Shown one piece after another: positions 52,108 to 60,817 of a stretch of DNA of 64,000 nt. Source of the stretch: Nonomuraea fuscirosea (GTDB lineage: Bacteria; Actinomycetota; Actinomycetes; Streptosporangiales; Streptosporangiaceae); the NCBI RefSeq assembly GCF_003001935.1, contig NZ_PVNG01000001.1, positions 558,001 to 622,000 on the forward strand, given 5' to 3'. A program made the position numbers and the translations under genes. Each line of letters opens with the position of its first letter. Within the stretch, counting starts at the first letter, position 1. The notes below the pieces were generated by a model. The model was given only the letters and a program-made list of their open reading frames with translations, was not told where the DNA came from and did no database searches.

Positions 52108-53370
52108 GTGAGAAACCCCCTCCTCCTGGCGGCCGTGGTCGCCGTGACGCTGGTGTCCGCCGCGTGCGGCGGCTCCGGCTCGTCGTCCTCGGGCGAGGTA
52201 CGGCTGCGGATGATCGAGAGCCTGACCAGCCCGGAACGTACGAAGCTCATCAAGTCCCTGATCGCCGACTTCGAGAAGGCCAACCCCGGCGTCAGCGTCG
52301 AACTCGTCTCGCCGCCCCTCGACAGCGCCGACCAGAAGATCACCCAGATCCTGCAGACCAAGAAGGACCTGGACGTGCTGGAGGTGCGCGACCACACGGC
52401 CAAGTCCTTCTCCAACAACGGCTGGCTGGCCGAGCTGCCCACCACGGACTGGCCCGGCTGGTCGGACCTGACCGAGCTGGCCCAGACGAAGGCGGTCGAG
52501 GTCGGCGGGAAGCCCTACCTGATCCCGTACGGGTTCTACCAGCGGACCCTGTTCTACCGGACCGACTACGGCATGACCAAGCCCCCGGCCACCTGGCAGG
52601 AGCTGTACGAGGCGGGCAAGCGGATGACCTCGGCCGACCGCTTCGGCTACTCGTTCCGGGGCGGCAAGGGCGGGGCCGACTACGCGGTGATGATGATCAG
52701 CGCGTACAACGGTGAGGCCCTGGATCCTGAAAAATCCTTCTATCTGAAGGACAAGCGGACGATCTTCTCGACCCCGGAGGCCGCCCAGGCCCTCGACCTC
52801 TACGTGAAGATCTTCAAGGAGGCCTCACCGCCCGACTCCGTCTCCTGGGGCTACCCGGAGATGGTCCAGGGCTTCACCTCGGGCGTCACCGGCATGCTCA
52901 TCCAGGACCCCGAAGTGATCAAGACGGTCGAGGAGAGCGGCGTCACGGCCTGGTCCACCGCCCCCATCCCCAAGGGCCCGAGCGGGTACGCCTTCCAGCC
53001 CGTCGGCTACGCCGGCTGGGGCGCGACCTCCTTCACCAAGCACCCGAAGGAGGCGGTCAAGCTGGTGCAGTTCCTGTCGGAGGCCAAGCAGAGCATCGCC
53101 TTCGCCAAGGGCAACTCGCTCATCCCGATCTCCAAGCAGGCGCAGAGCGACCCGCAGTTCTCGCAGGGCGCGTGGAAGGCGTACCTGGAGGCGCAGCAGG
53201 ACCCCAAGCAGGTGATCACGATCAGGCCGGTCGACTACCCCGGCTGGAGCCAGTTCCTGGTGGACTCCGACCGTGACGTGCAGGCCCTGATCACCGGCAA
53301 GAAGAGCACCGCCGAGGTGCTGAAGGCGTGGGACGCCTTCTGGGCGGACCAGGCCAAGAAGGTGTCGTGA
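52108..53370 (+). CDS. carbohydrate ABC transporter binding lipoprotein (family 1)
   Basis: 420-residue extracellular solute-binding protein of family 1. Lipobox VSAAC with Cys20, then a Ser/Gly spacer. The mature domain shows KSLIADFEKANPGVSVELVSPP, YLIPYGFYQRTLFYRTD and SGVTGMLIQDPEV, typical of di- or oligosaccharide binders. GTG 52108 follows GGGAGG. It opens a three-gene operon with two permeases and no ATPase; an MsiK-like shared ATPase elsewhere is expected. Controlled by the LacI-type operator just upstream. Confidence 0.9.
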   Translation: MRNPLLLAAVVAVTLVSAACGGSGSSSSGEVRLRMIESLTSPERTKLIKSLIADFEKANPGVSVELVSPPLDSADQKITQILQTKKDLDVLEVRDHTAKSFSNNGWLAELPTTDWPGWSDLTELAQTKAVEVGGKPYLIPYGFYQRTLFYRTDYGMTKPPATWQELYEAGKRMTSADRFGYSFRGGKGGADYAVMMISAYNGEALDPEKSFYLKDKRTIFSTPEAAQALDLYVKIFKEASPPDSVSWGYPEMVQGFTSGVTGMLIQDPEVIKTVEESGVTAWSTAPIPKGPSGYAFQPVGYAGWGATSFTKHPKEAVKLVQFLSEAKQSIAFAKGNSLIPISKQAQSDPQFSQGAWKAYLEAQQDPKQVITIRPVDYPGWSQFLVDSDRDVQALITGKKSTAEVLKAWDAFWADQAKKVS

Positions 53371-54254
53371 ACCGCACCTTCACCGTCCGCAGGGCCCGGT
53401 TCATCGCGCTGTGCCTGCTGCCCGGCGTGGTGTTCGTGGTCCTGTTCACGTACTACCCGATGATCCGCGGCGCGGTGATCGCGTTCCAGCGCTACAACCT
53501 GTTCGACCTGACCTCGACGCCCTTCGTCGGCCTGGAGAACTTCCGGGTCGTCCTGGGGGAGGACCGGTTCTGGACGGCGCTGCGCAACACCGGCACGTGG
53601 GTCGCGGTGTCGCTGTTCTTCCAGTTCTTCCTCGGCTTCGGGCTGGCGCTGCTGCTGCGGCGCCACTTCCGGGGCCGGGGGCTGTACCAGGCGTGGGTCT
53701 TCTTCCCCTGGGCGATGTCGGGGTTCCTGATCGGGCTGCTGTGGCGGTGGATGTTCAACGGCCAGTTCGGCGTGATCAACGACCTGCTGCTCAAGGCGGG
53801 GATCATCGACGGGCGCATCGGCTTCCTGGCCACGCCGGGCTGGGCGATGACGTCCGTGATCGTGGCCAACATCTGGTACGGCGTCACGTTCTTCGCCATC
53901 ATGATCATGGCCGCGCTGCAGTCGGTCCCCAAGGAGCTCTACGAGGCCGCGTCCGTCGACGGGGCCTCCCGGCTGCGCCAGTTCTGGCACGTCACGCTGC
54001 CGCACATCAGGCCCACCCTGGCGCTGATCGTGCTGCTGCGGATCATCTGGATCCTCAACTTCCCCGACCTGATCTACTCCATGACCGGCGGCGGCCCGGC
54101 CGGCAGTACCGACATCATCACCACGTTCCTCATCCAGCAGGTCATCGGCGGCGACTACGGCCGGGCGGGCGCGGTCGGCCTGCTCATCCTGGGCCTGCTG
54201 CTGGCCTTCAGCGTCTTCTACCTGAACGCCACGAGATTCGAGAAGGCCCGATGA
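53367..54254 (+). CDS. carbohydrate ABC permease, MalF/UgpA type
   Basis: 295-residue permease with six helices. The EAA cytoplasmic loop (LYEAASVDGASRLRQFWHVTLPHIRPTL) that docks on the ATPase is intact. GTG 53367 overlaps the binding-protein stop. It forms a heterodimer with the next permease. Confidence 0.9.
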   Translation: MNRTFTVRRARFIALCLLPGVVFVVLFTYYPMIRGAVIAFQRYNLFDLTSTPFVGLENFRVVLGEDRFWTALRNTGTWVAVSLFFQFFLGFGLALLLRRHFRGRGLYQAWVFFPWAMSGFLIGLLWRWMFNGQFGVINDLLLKAGIIDGRIGFLATPGWAMTSVIVANIWYGVTFFAIMIMAALQSVPKELYEAASVDGASRLRQFWHVTLPHIRPTLALIVLLRIIWILNFPDLIYSMTGGGPAGSTDIITTFLIQQVIGGDYGRAGAVGLLILGLLLAFSVFYLNATRFEKAR

Positions 54255-55075
54255 GGCGGCTCGCGCTCGCGGCCAAGGTCGTCGTGCTCGGCGCCTGGCT
54301 GCTCATCACCCTGTTCCCGCTGTACTGGATCGTCGTCACCTCGCTGAAGCCCAAGCCGGAGATCTTCTCGGTGCCGCTGCGGTACTGGCCGGCGAACCCG
54401 ACCTTCGAGCATTACGCAGAGCTGTTCTCGTTCGCCGACTTCGGCGCGTACCTGCTCAACTCCCTGCTCGTCTCGCTCGCCGCCGCCGCGGCGGTGACCG
54501 CGATCGGCGTGCTGGGCGGCTACACGCTGGCCCGCTTCGCCTTCCCCGGGCGCGGCATGCTGATGCTGGCGTTCCTGGTCACCCAGATGATCCCGCTGTT
54601 CATCGCGCTCGGGCCGCTCTACCTGCTGATGTCCGACCTCGACCTGCTCAACCGCCTGTCGGGGCTGATGCTGGTGTACGTGGCCATGCTGGTGCCGTTC
54701 GCCACGATCATCATGCGCGGCTTCTACGAGCGGGTGCCGGTGGCGCTGGAGGAGGCCGCCCAGGTGGACGGCGCCTCCCGGCTGGTGGCGATGGTGCGGG
54801 TGGTCATCCCGGTGATGCTGCCGGGGATCGCGGCCACGTTCATCTTCGCGTTCGTGCAGTGCTGGAACGAGCTGTTCCTGGCGATCACGTTCATCGACAG
54901 CGAGGACGCCAAGACGATCCCCGTGGCCATGAACTCCTTCATCACCCAGTACGACATCGACTGGGGCTCGATGGCCGCCGCCACGGTCGTGTCGGTGGTG
55001 CCCACGCTGGTGCTCTTCGCCGCGATCCGGCGCTACATCGTGGAAGGACTGACGGCGGGAGCCGTAAAGGGGTGA
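54251..55075 (+). CDS. carbohydrate ABC permease, MalG/UgpE type
   Basis: 274-residue permease with six helices; the EAA loop is LEEAAQVDGASRLVAMVRVVIPVMLPG. ATG 54251 overlaps the preceding stop (ATGA). It ends the operon; no ATPase follows, consistent with a shared MsiK-type ATPase. The stop lies in the left arm of a 9-bp inverted repeat (55071-55118). Confidence 0.9.
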   Translation: MRRLALAAKVVVLGAWLLITLFPLYWIVVTSLKPKPEIFSVPLRYWPANPTFEHYAELFSFADFGAYLLNSLLVSLAAAAAVTAIGVLGGYTLARFAFPGRGMLMLAFLVTQMIPLFIALGPLYLLMSDLDLLNRLSGLMLVYVAMLVPFATIIMRGFYERVPVALEEAAQVDGASRLVAMVRVVIPVMLPGIAATFIFAFVQCWNELFLAITFIDSEDAKTIPVAMNSFITQYDIDWGSMAAATVVSVVPTLVLFAAIRRYIVEGLTAGAVKG

Positions 55076-55118
55076 AAGGGATAGCCGACCGCTCATCGCG
55101 CCATACAGACCTTTCACC
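55071..55118 (+). terminator. inverted repeat around the permease stop
   Basis: GGTGAAAGG (55071-55079) and CCTTTCACC (55110-55118) are perfect 9-bp arms with a 30-base loop. It may end the transporter operon, though the loop is long for a terminator. Confidence 0.4.
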
Positions 55119-55204
55119 GCAGGCCATCCCCAACTAATCGCCCGCCCGCAGCGGCTCGGCGAACAACCCTCCTTCGGATCTCCACGACAGGTAGGTTGCG
55201 CTCT

Positions 55205-55229
55205 TACGTTGGGCGTGATCCGCATCACA
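55205..55229 (+). promoter_or_regulatory. -10 and CRP/GlxR-like site before the acetate symporter operon
   Basis: CGTGATCCGCATCACA (55214-55229) matches the CRP/GlxR pattern TGTGA-N6-TCACA at 9 of 10 positions. TACGTT (55205-55210) is a TANNNT -10 just upstream, placing the start within the site, which favours repression. In E. coli the acs-yjcH-actP operon is CRP-controlled. Confidence 0.6.
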
Positions 55230-55240
55230 GTGGAGGTCTC

Positions 55241-55570
55241 GTGACGACACAAGAACATGACGCATCGGTCTATGAGCAAATGCAGGAGAGCAGTGAGTTC
55301 CAGGAACTGAAACGGCGTTTCCGCCGCTGGACTTTTCCCATGACCGTGGCGTTCCTCGTGTGGTACCTGCTCTACGTGGTGCTGTCGGGCTGGGCGCGCG
55401 GGTTCATGGCCATCGAGCTGTTCGGTGAGATCAACGTCGGGCTCATCTTCGGGCTGCTGCAGTTCGTCTCGACGTTCCTCATCGCGTGGGCGTACGCCAG
55501 GCACGCGGAGAAGGTGCTCGACCCGATCGCCGACAAGCTGCGCCACGAGGTGGAGGAGAAGACCCAGTGA
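55241..55570 (+). CDS. DUF485 (YjcH-like) small membrane protein
   Basis: 109-residue membrane protein of the DUF485 family. Two helices (about 33-57 and 68-92) follow an N-terminal FQELKRRFRRWTFPMTVAFLVWYLLYV, the usual DUF485 signature; the tail is charged (EKVLDPIADKLRHEVEEK). GTG 55241 has GGAGG upstream. It overlaps the symporter start (GTGA), as yjcH does with actP in enterobacteria, and is presumed to aid the symporter. Confidence 0.88.
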   Translation: MTTQEHDASVYEQMQESSEFQELKRRFRRWTFPMTVAFLVWYLLYVVLSGWARGFMAIELFGEINVGLIFGLLQFVSTFLIAWAYARHAEKVLDPIADKLRHEVEEKTQ

Positions 55571-57186
55571 CCTCGACGACCCTGGGGATGATCCTCTTCC
55601 TCACCTTCGTGGCCGCCACCCTGGCGATCACCTTCTGGGCGAGCCGTCAGACCAAGACGGCCGCCGACTACTACGCGGGCGGCCGGTCGTTCAGCGGCGT
55701 GCAGAACGGCCTGGCGATCGGCGGCGACTACATGTCGGCCGCGTCCTTCCTCGGCATCGCGGGCATCATCGCGCTGTCCGGCTACGACGGGTTCCTGTAC
55801 TCCATCGGGTTCCTGGTCGCCTGGCTGGTGGCGCTGCTGCTGGTGGCCGAGCTGATGCGGAACTCCGGCAAGTTCACCATGGCCGACGTGCTGGCGTTCA
55901 GGATGAGCCCGCGCCCGGTCCGCACGGCGGCCGGCGTGTCCACGATCGTGGTCAGCATCTTCTACCTGCTGGCGCAGATGGTTGGCGCGGGCGCGCTGGT
56001 CGGCCTGCTGCTCGGCATCCACAGCCCGGCCGGTAAGGCCTGGACGATCGTCGGCGTCGGCGCCCTCATGATCGTGTACGTGGTCTTCGGCGGCATGAAG
56101 GGCACCACCTGGGTGCAGATCGTCAAGGCCGTGCTGCTCATGAGCGGCGCCGCCCTGGTGACGCTGCTGGTGCTGGGCAAGTTCGGCTTCAACCTGTCGG
56201 CCCTGCTCGGCCAGGCCGCCACGGTCAGCGGCCCCAAGGCCAACCCCGATGCCTTCCTCAGCCCGGGACTGAAGTACGGCACCGAGGCGCAGGGCCTGGC
56301 GGGCAAGATCGACCTGATCAGCCTGGGCCTGGCCCTGGTGCTGGGCACGGCGGGCCTGCCGCACATCCTCATCCGCTTCTACACCGTTCCCACCGCCAAG
56401 GACGCCCGCAAGTCGGTTCTGTGGGGCATCGGCATCATCGGCGTCTTCTACCTCCTGACCCTGGTCCTCGGCTTCGGCGCGGCGGCCCTGGTCGGCAAGA
56501 CGGCGATCGCCGAGGGAGACGCGGCGGGCAACACCGCGGCGCCGATGCTGGCGCAACGGATCGGCGAGGAGATCTTTGGCTCGTTCGGCGGCACGATCCT
56601 GCTGGCGCTGATCGGAGCCGTGGCCTTCGCCACGATCCTGGCCGTGGTCGCCGGGCTCACGCTGGCCTCCTCCTCCAGCTTCTCGCACGACCTGTACGCG
56701 CACGTCTTCAAGCGCGGCCAGGCCACCGAGCGCCAGGAGGTCGTGGTGGCCCGCATCTCCGCCTTCGTCATCGGCGCCGCCGCGATCGGCCTGGGCATCC
56801 TCGCCCAGGGCCAGAACGTGGCGTTCCTGGTGGCGCTGGCGTTCGCGGTGGCGGCCTCGGGCAACCTGCCGGCGATCCTCTACAGCCTGTTCTGGAAGAG
56901 GTTCAACACGGTCGGCGCGGTCTCGGCCATCTACGGCGGCCTGGTCTCCGCCCTGCTGCTGGTGATCTTCTCGCCGGTGGTGTCGGGCGGGCCGACGGCG
57001 CTGTTCAAGACGGCCGACTTCGTCATCTTCCCGCTGAGCAACCCCGGCATCGTCTCCATCCCGCTGGGCTTCCTGTGCGGCTGGATCGGCACCGTGCTCA
57101 GCAAGGAGTACAACGCGGCCAAGTACGCCGAGATCGAGGTCCGCTCGCTCACCGGCGTCGGCGCGGAGAAGGCCACGAAGCACTGA
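55567..57186 (+). CDS. actP: cation/acetate symporter
   Basis: 539-residue SSS-family symporter of the ActP branch with 13 helices. Diagnostic stretches are TAADYYAGGRSFSGVQNGLAIGGDYMSAASFLGIAG, VFGGMKGTTWVQIVKAVLL and GTAGLPHILIRFYTVP. GTG 55567 overlaps the DUF485 stop. It probably imports acetate and other short monocarboxylates with sodium. A CRP-type site heads the operon; a strong terminator follows. The window's other SSS gene (43165-44652) has similar motifs but a different regulator. Confidence 0.9.
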   Translation: MTSTTLGMILFLTFVAATLAITFWASRQTKTAADYYAGGRSFSGVQNGLAIGGDYMSAASFLGIAGIIALSGYDGFLYSIGFLVAWLVALLLVAELMRNSGKFTMADVLAFRMSPRPVRTAAGVSTIVVSIFYLLAQMVGAGALVGLLLGIHSPAGKAWTIVGVGALMIVYVVFGGMKGTTWVQIVKAVLLMSGAALVTLLVLGKFGFNLSALLGQAATVSGPKANPDAFLSPGLKYGTEAQGLAGKIDLISLGLALVLGTAGLPHILIRFYTVPTAKDARKSVLWGIGIIGVFYLLTLVLGFGAAALVGKTAIAEGDAAGNTAAPMLAQRIGEEIFGSFGGTILLALIGAVAFATILAVVAGLTLASSSSFSHDLYAHVFKRGQATERQEVVVARISAFVIGAAAIGLGILAQGQNVAFLVALAFAVAASGNLPAILYSLFWKRFNTVGAVSAIYGGLVSALLLVIFSPVVSGGPTALFKTADFVIFPLSNPGIVSIPLGFLCGWIGTVLSKEYNAAKYAEIEVRSLTGVGAEKATKH

Positions 57187-57190
57187 CCCC

Positions 57191-57246
57191 GCTCGATCAG
57201 CAGGGCTTGATCAACAGGGTTTGATCAACTGGGGCTGACCAACAGG
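57191..57246. repeat. four degenerate 14-bp repeats after actP
   Basis: Units at 57191, 57205, 57219 and 57233 follow GCTTGATCAACAGG with drift and begin 5 bases after the actP stop. This starts the 389-base gap 57187-57575, which holds no gene but contains a terminator, an inverted repeat, and a promoter with a CRP-like site. Confidence 0.75.
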
Positions 57247-57282
57247 GCGCCCGAACCCCTGCCCCTAGGGCGCCCGCCCGAT

Positions 57283-57315
57283 GAGGGCCCGGCCGGAATC
57301 ACCGGCCGGGCCCTC
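57283..57315 (+). terminator. perfect 14-bp stem terminator after actP
   Basis: GAGGGCCCGGCCGG / CCGGCCGGGCCCTC with loop AATCA, the longest perfect hairpin I found. It closes the actP operon before the next sugar operon. Confidence 0.88.
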
Positions 57316-57350
57316 TCGCGTGTCCGGGCCCGCTCGCCCGGCTCGCGTGT

Positions 57351-57390
57351 ACGGGATCGCCCGCAGGGCAGGAGATGCGCGCGATCCCGT
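57351..57390. repeat. 10-bp inverted repeat between terminator and promoter
   Basis: ACGGGATCGC and GCGATCCCGT are perfect arms with a 20-base loop. It could be a second terminator, an operator or part of a leader; no gene overlaps it. Confidence 0.55.
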
Positions 57391-57447
57391 GGCCGTCCCA
57401 CACCGCCGCACCTCCTTAACGACACGGAAACGCAGTGAAAGGAGTGG

Positions 57448-57501
57448 TTGACGGGCTTTCAGCGGTATGGGTACGTTCTCAGATGTGTGAACGTTGCCAC
57501 A
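57448..57501 (+). promoter_or_regulatory. promoter and CRP/GlxR-like site of the second sugar operon
   Basis: TTGACG (57448-57453) and TACGTT (57472-57477) at 18-base spacing form a plausible promoter with a start near 57484. TGTGAACGTTGCCACA (57486-57501) matches TGTGA-N6-TCACA at 9 of 10 positions right at the start site. Confidence 0.6.
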
Positions 57502-57575
57502 CTGGCTTTGGCGCCACGTGGCCGTCATCAGCATGCCTGATGCCCCGCTTGATCAGTGTGGAGGCGAAACCCCCA

Positions 57576-58967
57576 ATGAGAACCCCGCTCGTCCGCTGGT
57601 CCGTGCTGTCGGTGTCGCTGGCGCTGGCGCTCACCTCCTGTGCCAAGGGCACCGGTGGAGCGTCGGCCCCGACCCCCACGGCCGGCCAGTTCAACCCCGG
57701 CGCGACCTACTCGGGCACCATCTCCGCGATGGGCTTCGGCGCGACCGACGAGATCGGGAGCACCCGCGTCGACCTGGCCAAGAAGTCGCTCGGCGGCGCG
57801 GACGTGAAGCTCGTCGAGGGCGACCTCGACATCCAGCAGTTCCTGTCGTCGGTGGCGGCCGGCGACCCGCCGGACCTCATCTACGCCAACCGCGACCAGA
57901 TCGGCACCTTCGCCTCGCGCGGCGCGATCACCCCGCTGACCGCGTGCGTCCAGGGTGAGCAGATCGACACCTCGATGTACAACAAGGACGCGCTGAGCCA
58001 GGTGACGTTCGGGGGCGAGGTGTGGGCCATCCCCGAGTTCAACCAGGTCCAGATCACCATGGCCAACGCCGATCTGCTCAAGGACGCCGGCCTGAGCATC
58101 GAGGACGTCAACGGATCCAGCTGGGACAAGATCACCGCCGCGGCGAAGAAGATGCTCAAGGCGCCGGGCGGCAAGCTCCAGGTGATCGGCTACGACAGCA
58201 AGCTGCCGGAGTTCCTGCCGCTGTGGGCCAAGTCCCTCGGCGCCGACCTGCTCTCGGCCGACGGCAAGACCGCGCAGCTCAACTCCCCGCAGGTGGTCAA
58301 GGCGCTGGAGTTCGCCGTCTCCATCTACGACGCGCAGGGCGGCTTCGCCAAGGTCAAGGCCCTGCGCGACTCGGCCGACTTCTTCGGCAAGGGCAACCAG
58401 TACGCCAAGAACGCCCTCGGCGCGATGCCCATGGAGCAGTGGTACGTCAACGTGCTCAACGACGTCTCGCCCAAGGCGCCCCTGGCCTTCGACACCTTCC
58501 GCACGCCTGAGGGCAAGCCGCTGGCCTACTCCTCCGGCTCGTCCTGGGCCATCCCCAAGGGCGCGAAGAACCCCGGCGCCGCCTGCCGCTTCGCCAAGAC
58601 CATGACCCTGGTCGACACGTGGAAGGCCGCCGCCCAGGCCCGGCTGGACAAGCGCAAGGCGGACGACAAGCCGTTCACCGGCATCCTCACCGGCAACGTC
58701 AAGGCCGACGCCGAGATCGAGCAGATGCTCACCTCCGGCGGCGAGCCCTGGGACTCCGGCGTCAAGGCGTTCTACGAGGCCAACAAGAACACCTTCAGCC
58801 TCCCCGCCAACCCGGCCGACAAGGAGTTCAAGGACGCCTGGCAGGGCGCGGTGAACCGGGTGCTCAACGGCCAGGACAAGCCGCAGGCCGCACTCGACAA
58901 GGCCCAGCAGGACGCCCAGAAGGCGCTGGACGAGGCATGGGCCGGCTGGACGAAGCGTACGAACTGA
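57576..58967 (+). CDS. carbohydrate ABC transporter binding lipoprotein (family 1)
   Basis: 463-residue binding lipoprotein. Signal peptide MRTPLVRWSVLSVSLALAL ends in lipobox LTSC. The mature part includes DIQQFLSSVAAGDPPDLIYANRD, VWAIPEFNQVQITMANADLL and SSGSSWAIPKGAKNPGAA, typical of family 1. ATG 57576 has GGAGG about 11 bases upstream; the frame extends to 57435 but lacks a signal peptide there. It heads an operon with two permeases, a glycosidase-like protein and an FAD oxidoreductase, so the ligand is probably a glycoside or oligosaccharide. Confidence 0.88.
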   Translation: MRTPLVRWSVLSVSLALALTSCAKGTGGASAPTPTAGQFNPGATYSGTISAMGFGATDEIGSTRVDLAKKSLGGADVKLVEGDLDIQQFLSSVAAGDPPDLIYANRDQIGTFASRGAITPLTACVQGEQIDTSMYNKDALSQVTFGGEVWAIPEFNQVQITMANADLLKDAGLSIEDVNGSSWDKITAAAKKMLKAPGGKLQVIGYDSKLPEFLPLWAKSLGADLLSADGKTAQLNSPQVVKALEFAVSIYDAQGGFAKVKALRDSADFFGKGNQYAKNALGAMPMEQWYVNVLNDVSPKAPLAFDTFRTPEGKPLAYSSGSSWAIPKGAKNPGAACRFAKTMTLVDTWKAAAQARLDKRKADDKPFTGILTGNVKADAEIEQMLTSGGEPWDSGVKAFYEANKNTFSLPANPADKEFKDAWQGAVNRVLNGQDKPQAALDKAQQDAQKALDEAWAGWTKRTN

Positions 58968-58968
58968 G

Positions 58969-59901
58969 ATGTCCCCTTCCCGCACCCGAGCACCACGACG
59001 ACGGACCACGCGGTTCATCGAGACCCGGGCCGCGCTGCTGTTCATCAGCCCCTGGATCATCGGTTTCCTCGTCTTCACCGCGTGGCCCGTCATCAACAGC
59101 GCCTACCTGTCGCTGACCGACTACGACGTCATCAACGACCCCTCGTACGTCGGCTTCGACAACTACGTGCAGCTCTTCGAGGACCCCAAGGTGGGCCTGG
59201 CGCTGTGGAACACCTTCGTGTTCGCCGTGCTGTCGGTGCCGGCCCACCTGGTGGTGGCGCTCGGGCTGGCGCTGCTGCTCAACGGCGCCAGCAAGGCCAC
59301 CGGCTTCTTCCGCACCGCCTTCTTCCTGCCGAAGATGACGCCGCCGGTCGCGATCGGCATCCTCCTGCTGCTGCTGTTCAACGGCCAGGACGGCCTGATC
59401 AACGCCTTCCTCGGCGTCTTCGGCATCGACGGCCCGGCGTGGACCACCGACCCCAACTGGGTCAAGCCGGCCCTGGTGCTGATGAACCTGTGGACGGTCG
59501 GCTCCTCCGTGGTCATCATCCTGGCCGCCCTGCGCGGCGTCCCGCAGGAGCTGTACGACTCCGCCCTCGTGGACGGCGCAGGCTGGTGGAAGCGCACCCT
59601 GCGGATCACCGTGCCGATGATCAGCCCCACGCTGTTCTTCCTGTTCATCGTGGACAGCATCAACGCCCTGCAGTCGTTCACCGAGGCGTACACCGCCTTC
59701 TTCGGCGCGGGCAACACCACCTACAGCAACGACGCCGCGCTGTTCTACGCGATCTACCTGTTCCAGCAGGCCTTCGAGTTCCTGCACATGGGGTACGCCT
59801 CCGCGCTCGCCTGGCTGCTGTTCATCGTGATCATGGCGATCACCGGCGTGCAGTTCGTGGTGACCAGGCGCTTCGTCCACTACGAGGGGGGTAACCCATG
59901 A
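58969..59901 (+). CDS. carbohydrate ABC permease, MalF type
   Basis: 310-residue permease with six helices after a basic N-terminus (RTRAPRRRTTR). The EAA loop is LYDSALVDGAGWWKRTLRITVPMISPTL. ATG 58969 lies one base after the binding-protein stop. It pairs with the next gene. Confidence 0.9.
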   Translation: MSPSRTRAPRRRTTRFIETRAALLFISPWIIGFLVFTAWPVINSAYLSLTDYDVINDPSYVGFDNYVQLFEDPKVGLALWNTFVFAVLSVPAHLVVALGLALLLNGASKATGFFRTAFFLPKMTPPVAIGILLLLLFNGQDGLINAFLGVFGIDGPAWTTDPNWVKPALVLMNLWTVGSSVVIILAALRGVPQELYDSALVDGAGWWKRTLRITVPMISPTLFFLFIVDSINALQSFTEAYTAFFGAGNTTYSNDAALFYAIYLFQQAFEFLHMGYASALAWLLFIVIMAITGVQFVVTRRFVHYEGGNP

Positions 59902-60725
59902 GGCGCGCCGCGAAGATCCTGACCTGGGTCGCGCTGAGCGCGTTCACCGTCGCGTTCGTCTACCCGTTCATCTGGCTGCTCAGCGCCTCCTTCAAGCCGC
60001 GCGGCGAGGTCTTCGACAACCGGATCATCCCCGAGACCTTCACGCTGGAGAACTACATCCGGGTGTGGCACGAGGCCCCGCTCGGCCTGTGGATGGCCAA
60101 CACGCTGCTGGTGACGGTGCTGGCGGCGGTGGCCGTGACGATCACCAGCGCGATGGTCGCCTGGGGGTTCGCCTACTTCCGCTTCCCCGGCAGGAACGCG
60201 CTGTTCGGCGTGGTCCTGGCGACGATGATGCTGCCGGGCGCGGTCACGATGATCCCCGTGTTCCTCATCTGGAACTCGCTCGGCATGGTCGGCACGCTGA
60301 CCCCGCTGTGGGCCCAGAACCTGTTCGGCAGCGCCTTCTACATCTTCCTGCTGCGGCAGTTCTTCATGGGCCTGCCGCGCGAGCCGTTCGAGGCGGCCAA
60401 GATCGACGGGGCGAACAACTGGAAGATCTTCCTCCGCATCGCCCTGCCCCTGTGCAAGCCGGCGGTCGTCGTGACGCTGCTGTTCGAGTTCCAGGCCGCC
60501 TGGACCGACCTCATGCGCCCGCTCATCTACCTGCGCGACTCCAGCACGTTCACCGTCCCGCGCGGGCTTAAGGCGCTGCTCGACCAGTTCGGGTTCGGCG
60601 GCGAGTGGCACTGGGAGATCGTCATGACGGCCAGCGTGATCACCACCATCCCCATGATCATCCTGTTCTTCCTGGGCCAGAAGCACTTCGTCCGCGGCAT
60701 CGCCACCACCGGCAGCAAGGGATGA
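59898..60725 (+). CDS. carbohydrate ABC permease, MalG type
   Basis: 275-residue permease with six helices; the EAA loop is PFEAAKIDGANNWKIFLRIALPLCKPAV. ATG 59898 overlaps the preceding stop (ATGA). No ATPase gene follows, so a shared MsiK-like ATPase is expected. The 92-base gap to the next gene holds nothing recognisable. Confidence 0.9.
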   Translation: MRRAAKILTWVALSAFTVAFVYPFIWLLSASFKPRGEVFDNRIIPETFTLENYIRVWHEAPLGLWMANTLLVTVLAAVAVTITSAMVAWGFAYFRFPGRNALFGVVLATMMLPGAVTMIPVFLIWNSLGMVGTLTPLWAQNLFGSAFYIFLLRQFFMGLPREPFEAAKIDGANNWKIFLRIALPLCKPAVVVTLLFEFQAAWTDLMRPLIYLRDSSTFTVPRGLKALLDQFGFGGEWHWEIVMTASVITTIPMIILFFLGQKHFVRGIATTGSKG

Positions 60726-60817
60726 GCGGCCGCGACCACTCCGGGCGCCACCGCGGCCGGCTCACCATCGGGGGCACGGCCCCCTCCCCGCCGAGGATCG
60801 AGGCATCCCGCTAACTC

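Noticed and set aside
57484..57503. LacI-type operator around AACGTT upstream of the binding-protein gene
   Set aside because: The bases outside AACGTT do not pair about that centre; TGTGA-N6-CCACA fits a CRP-type site much better.
60605..60814. Short plus-strand frame of 69 codons across the permease end
   Set aside because: It overlaps the permease in another frame, has no ribosome site and shows shadow-type composition.
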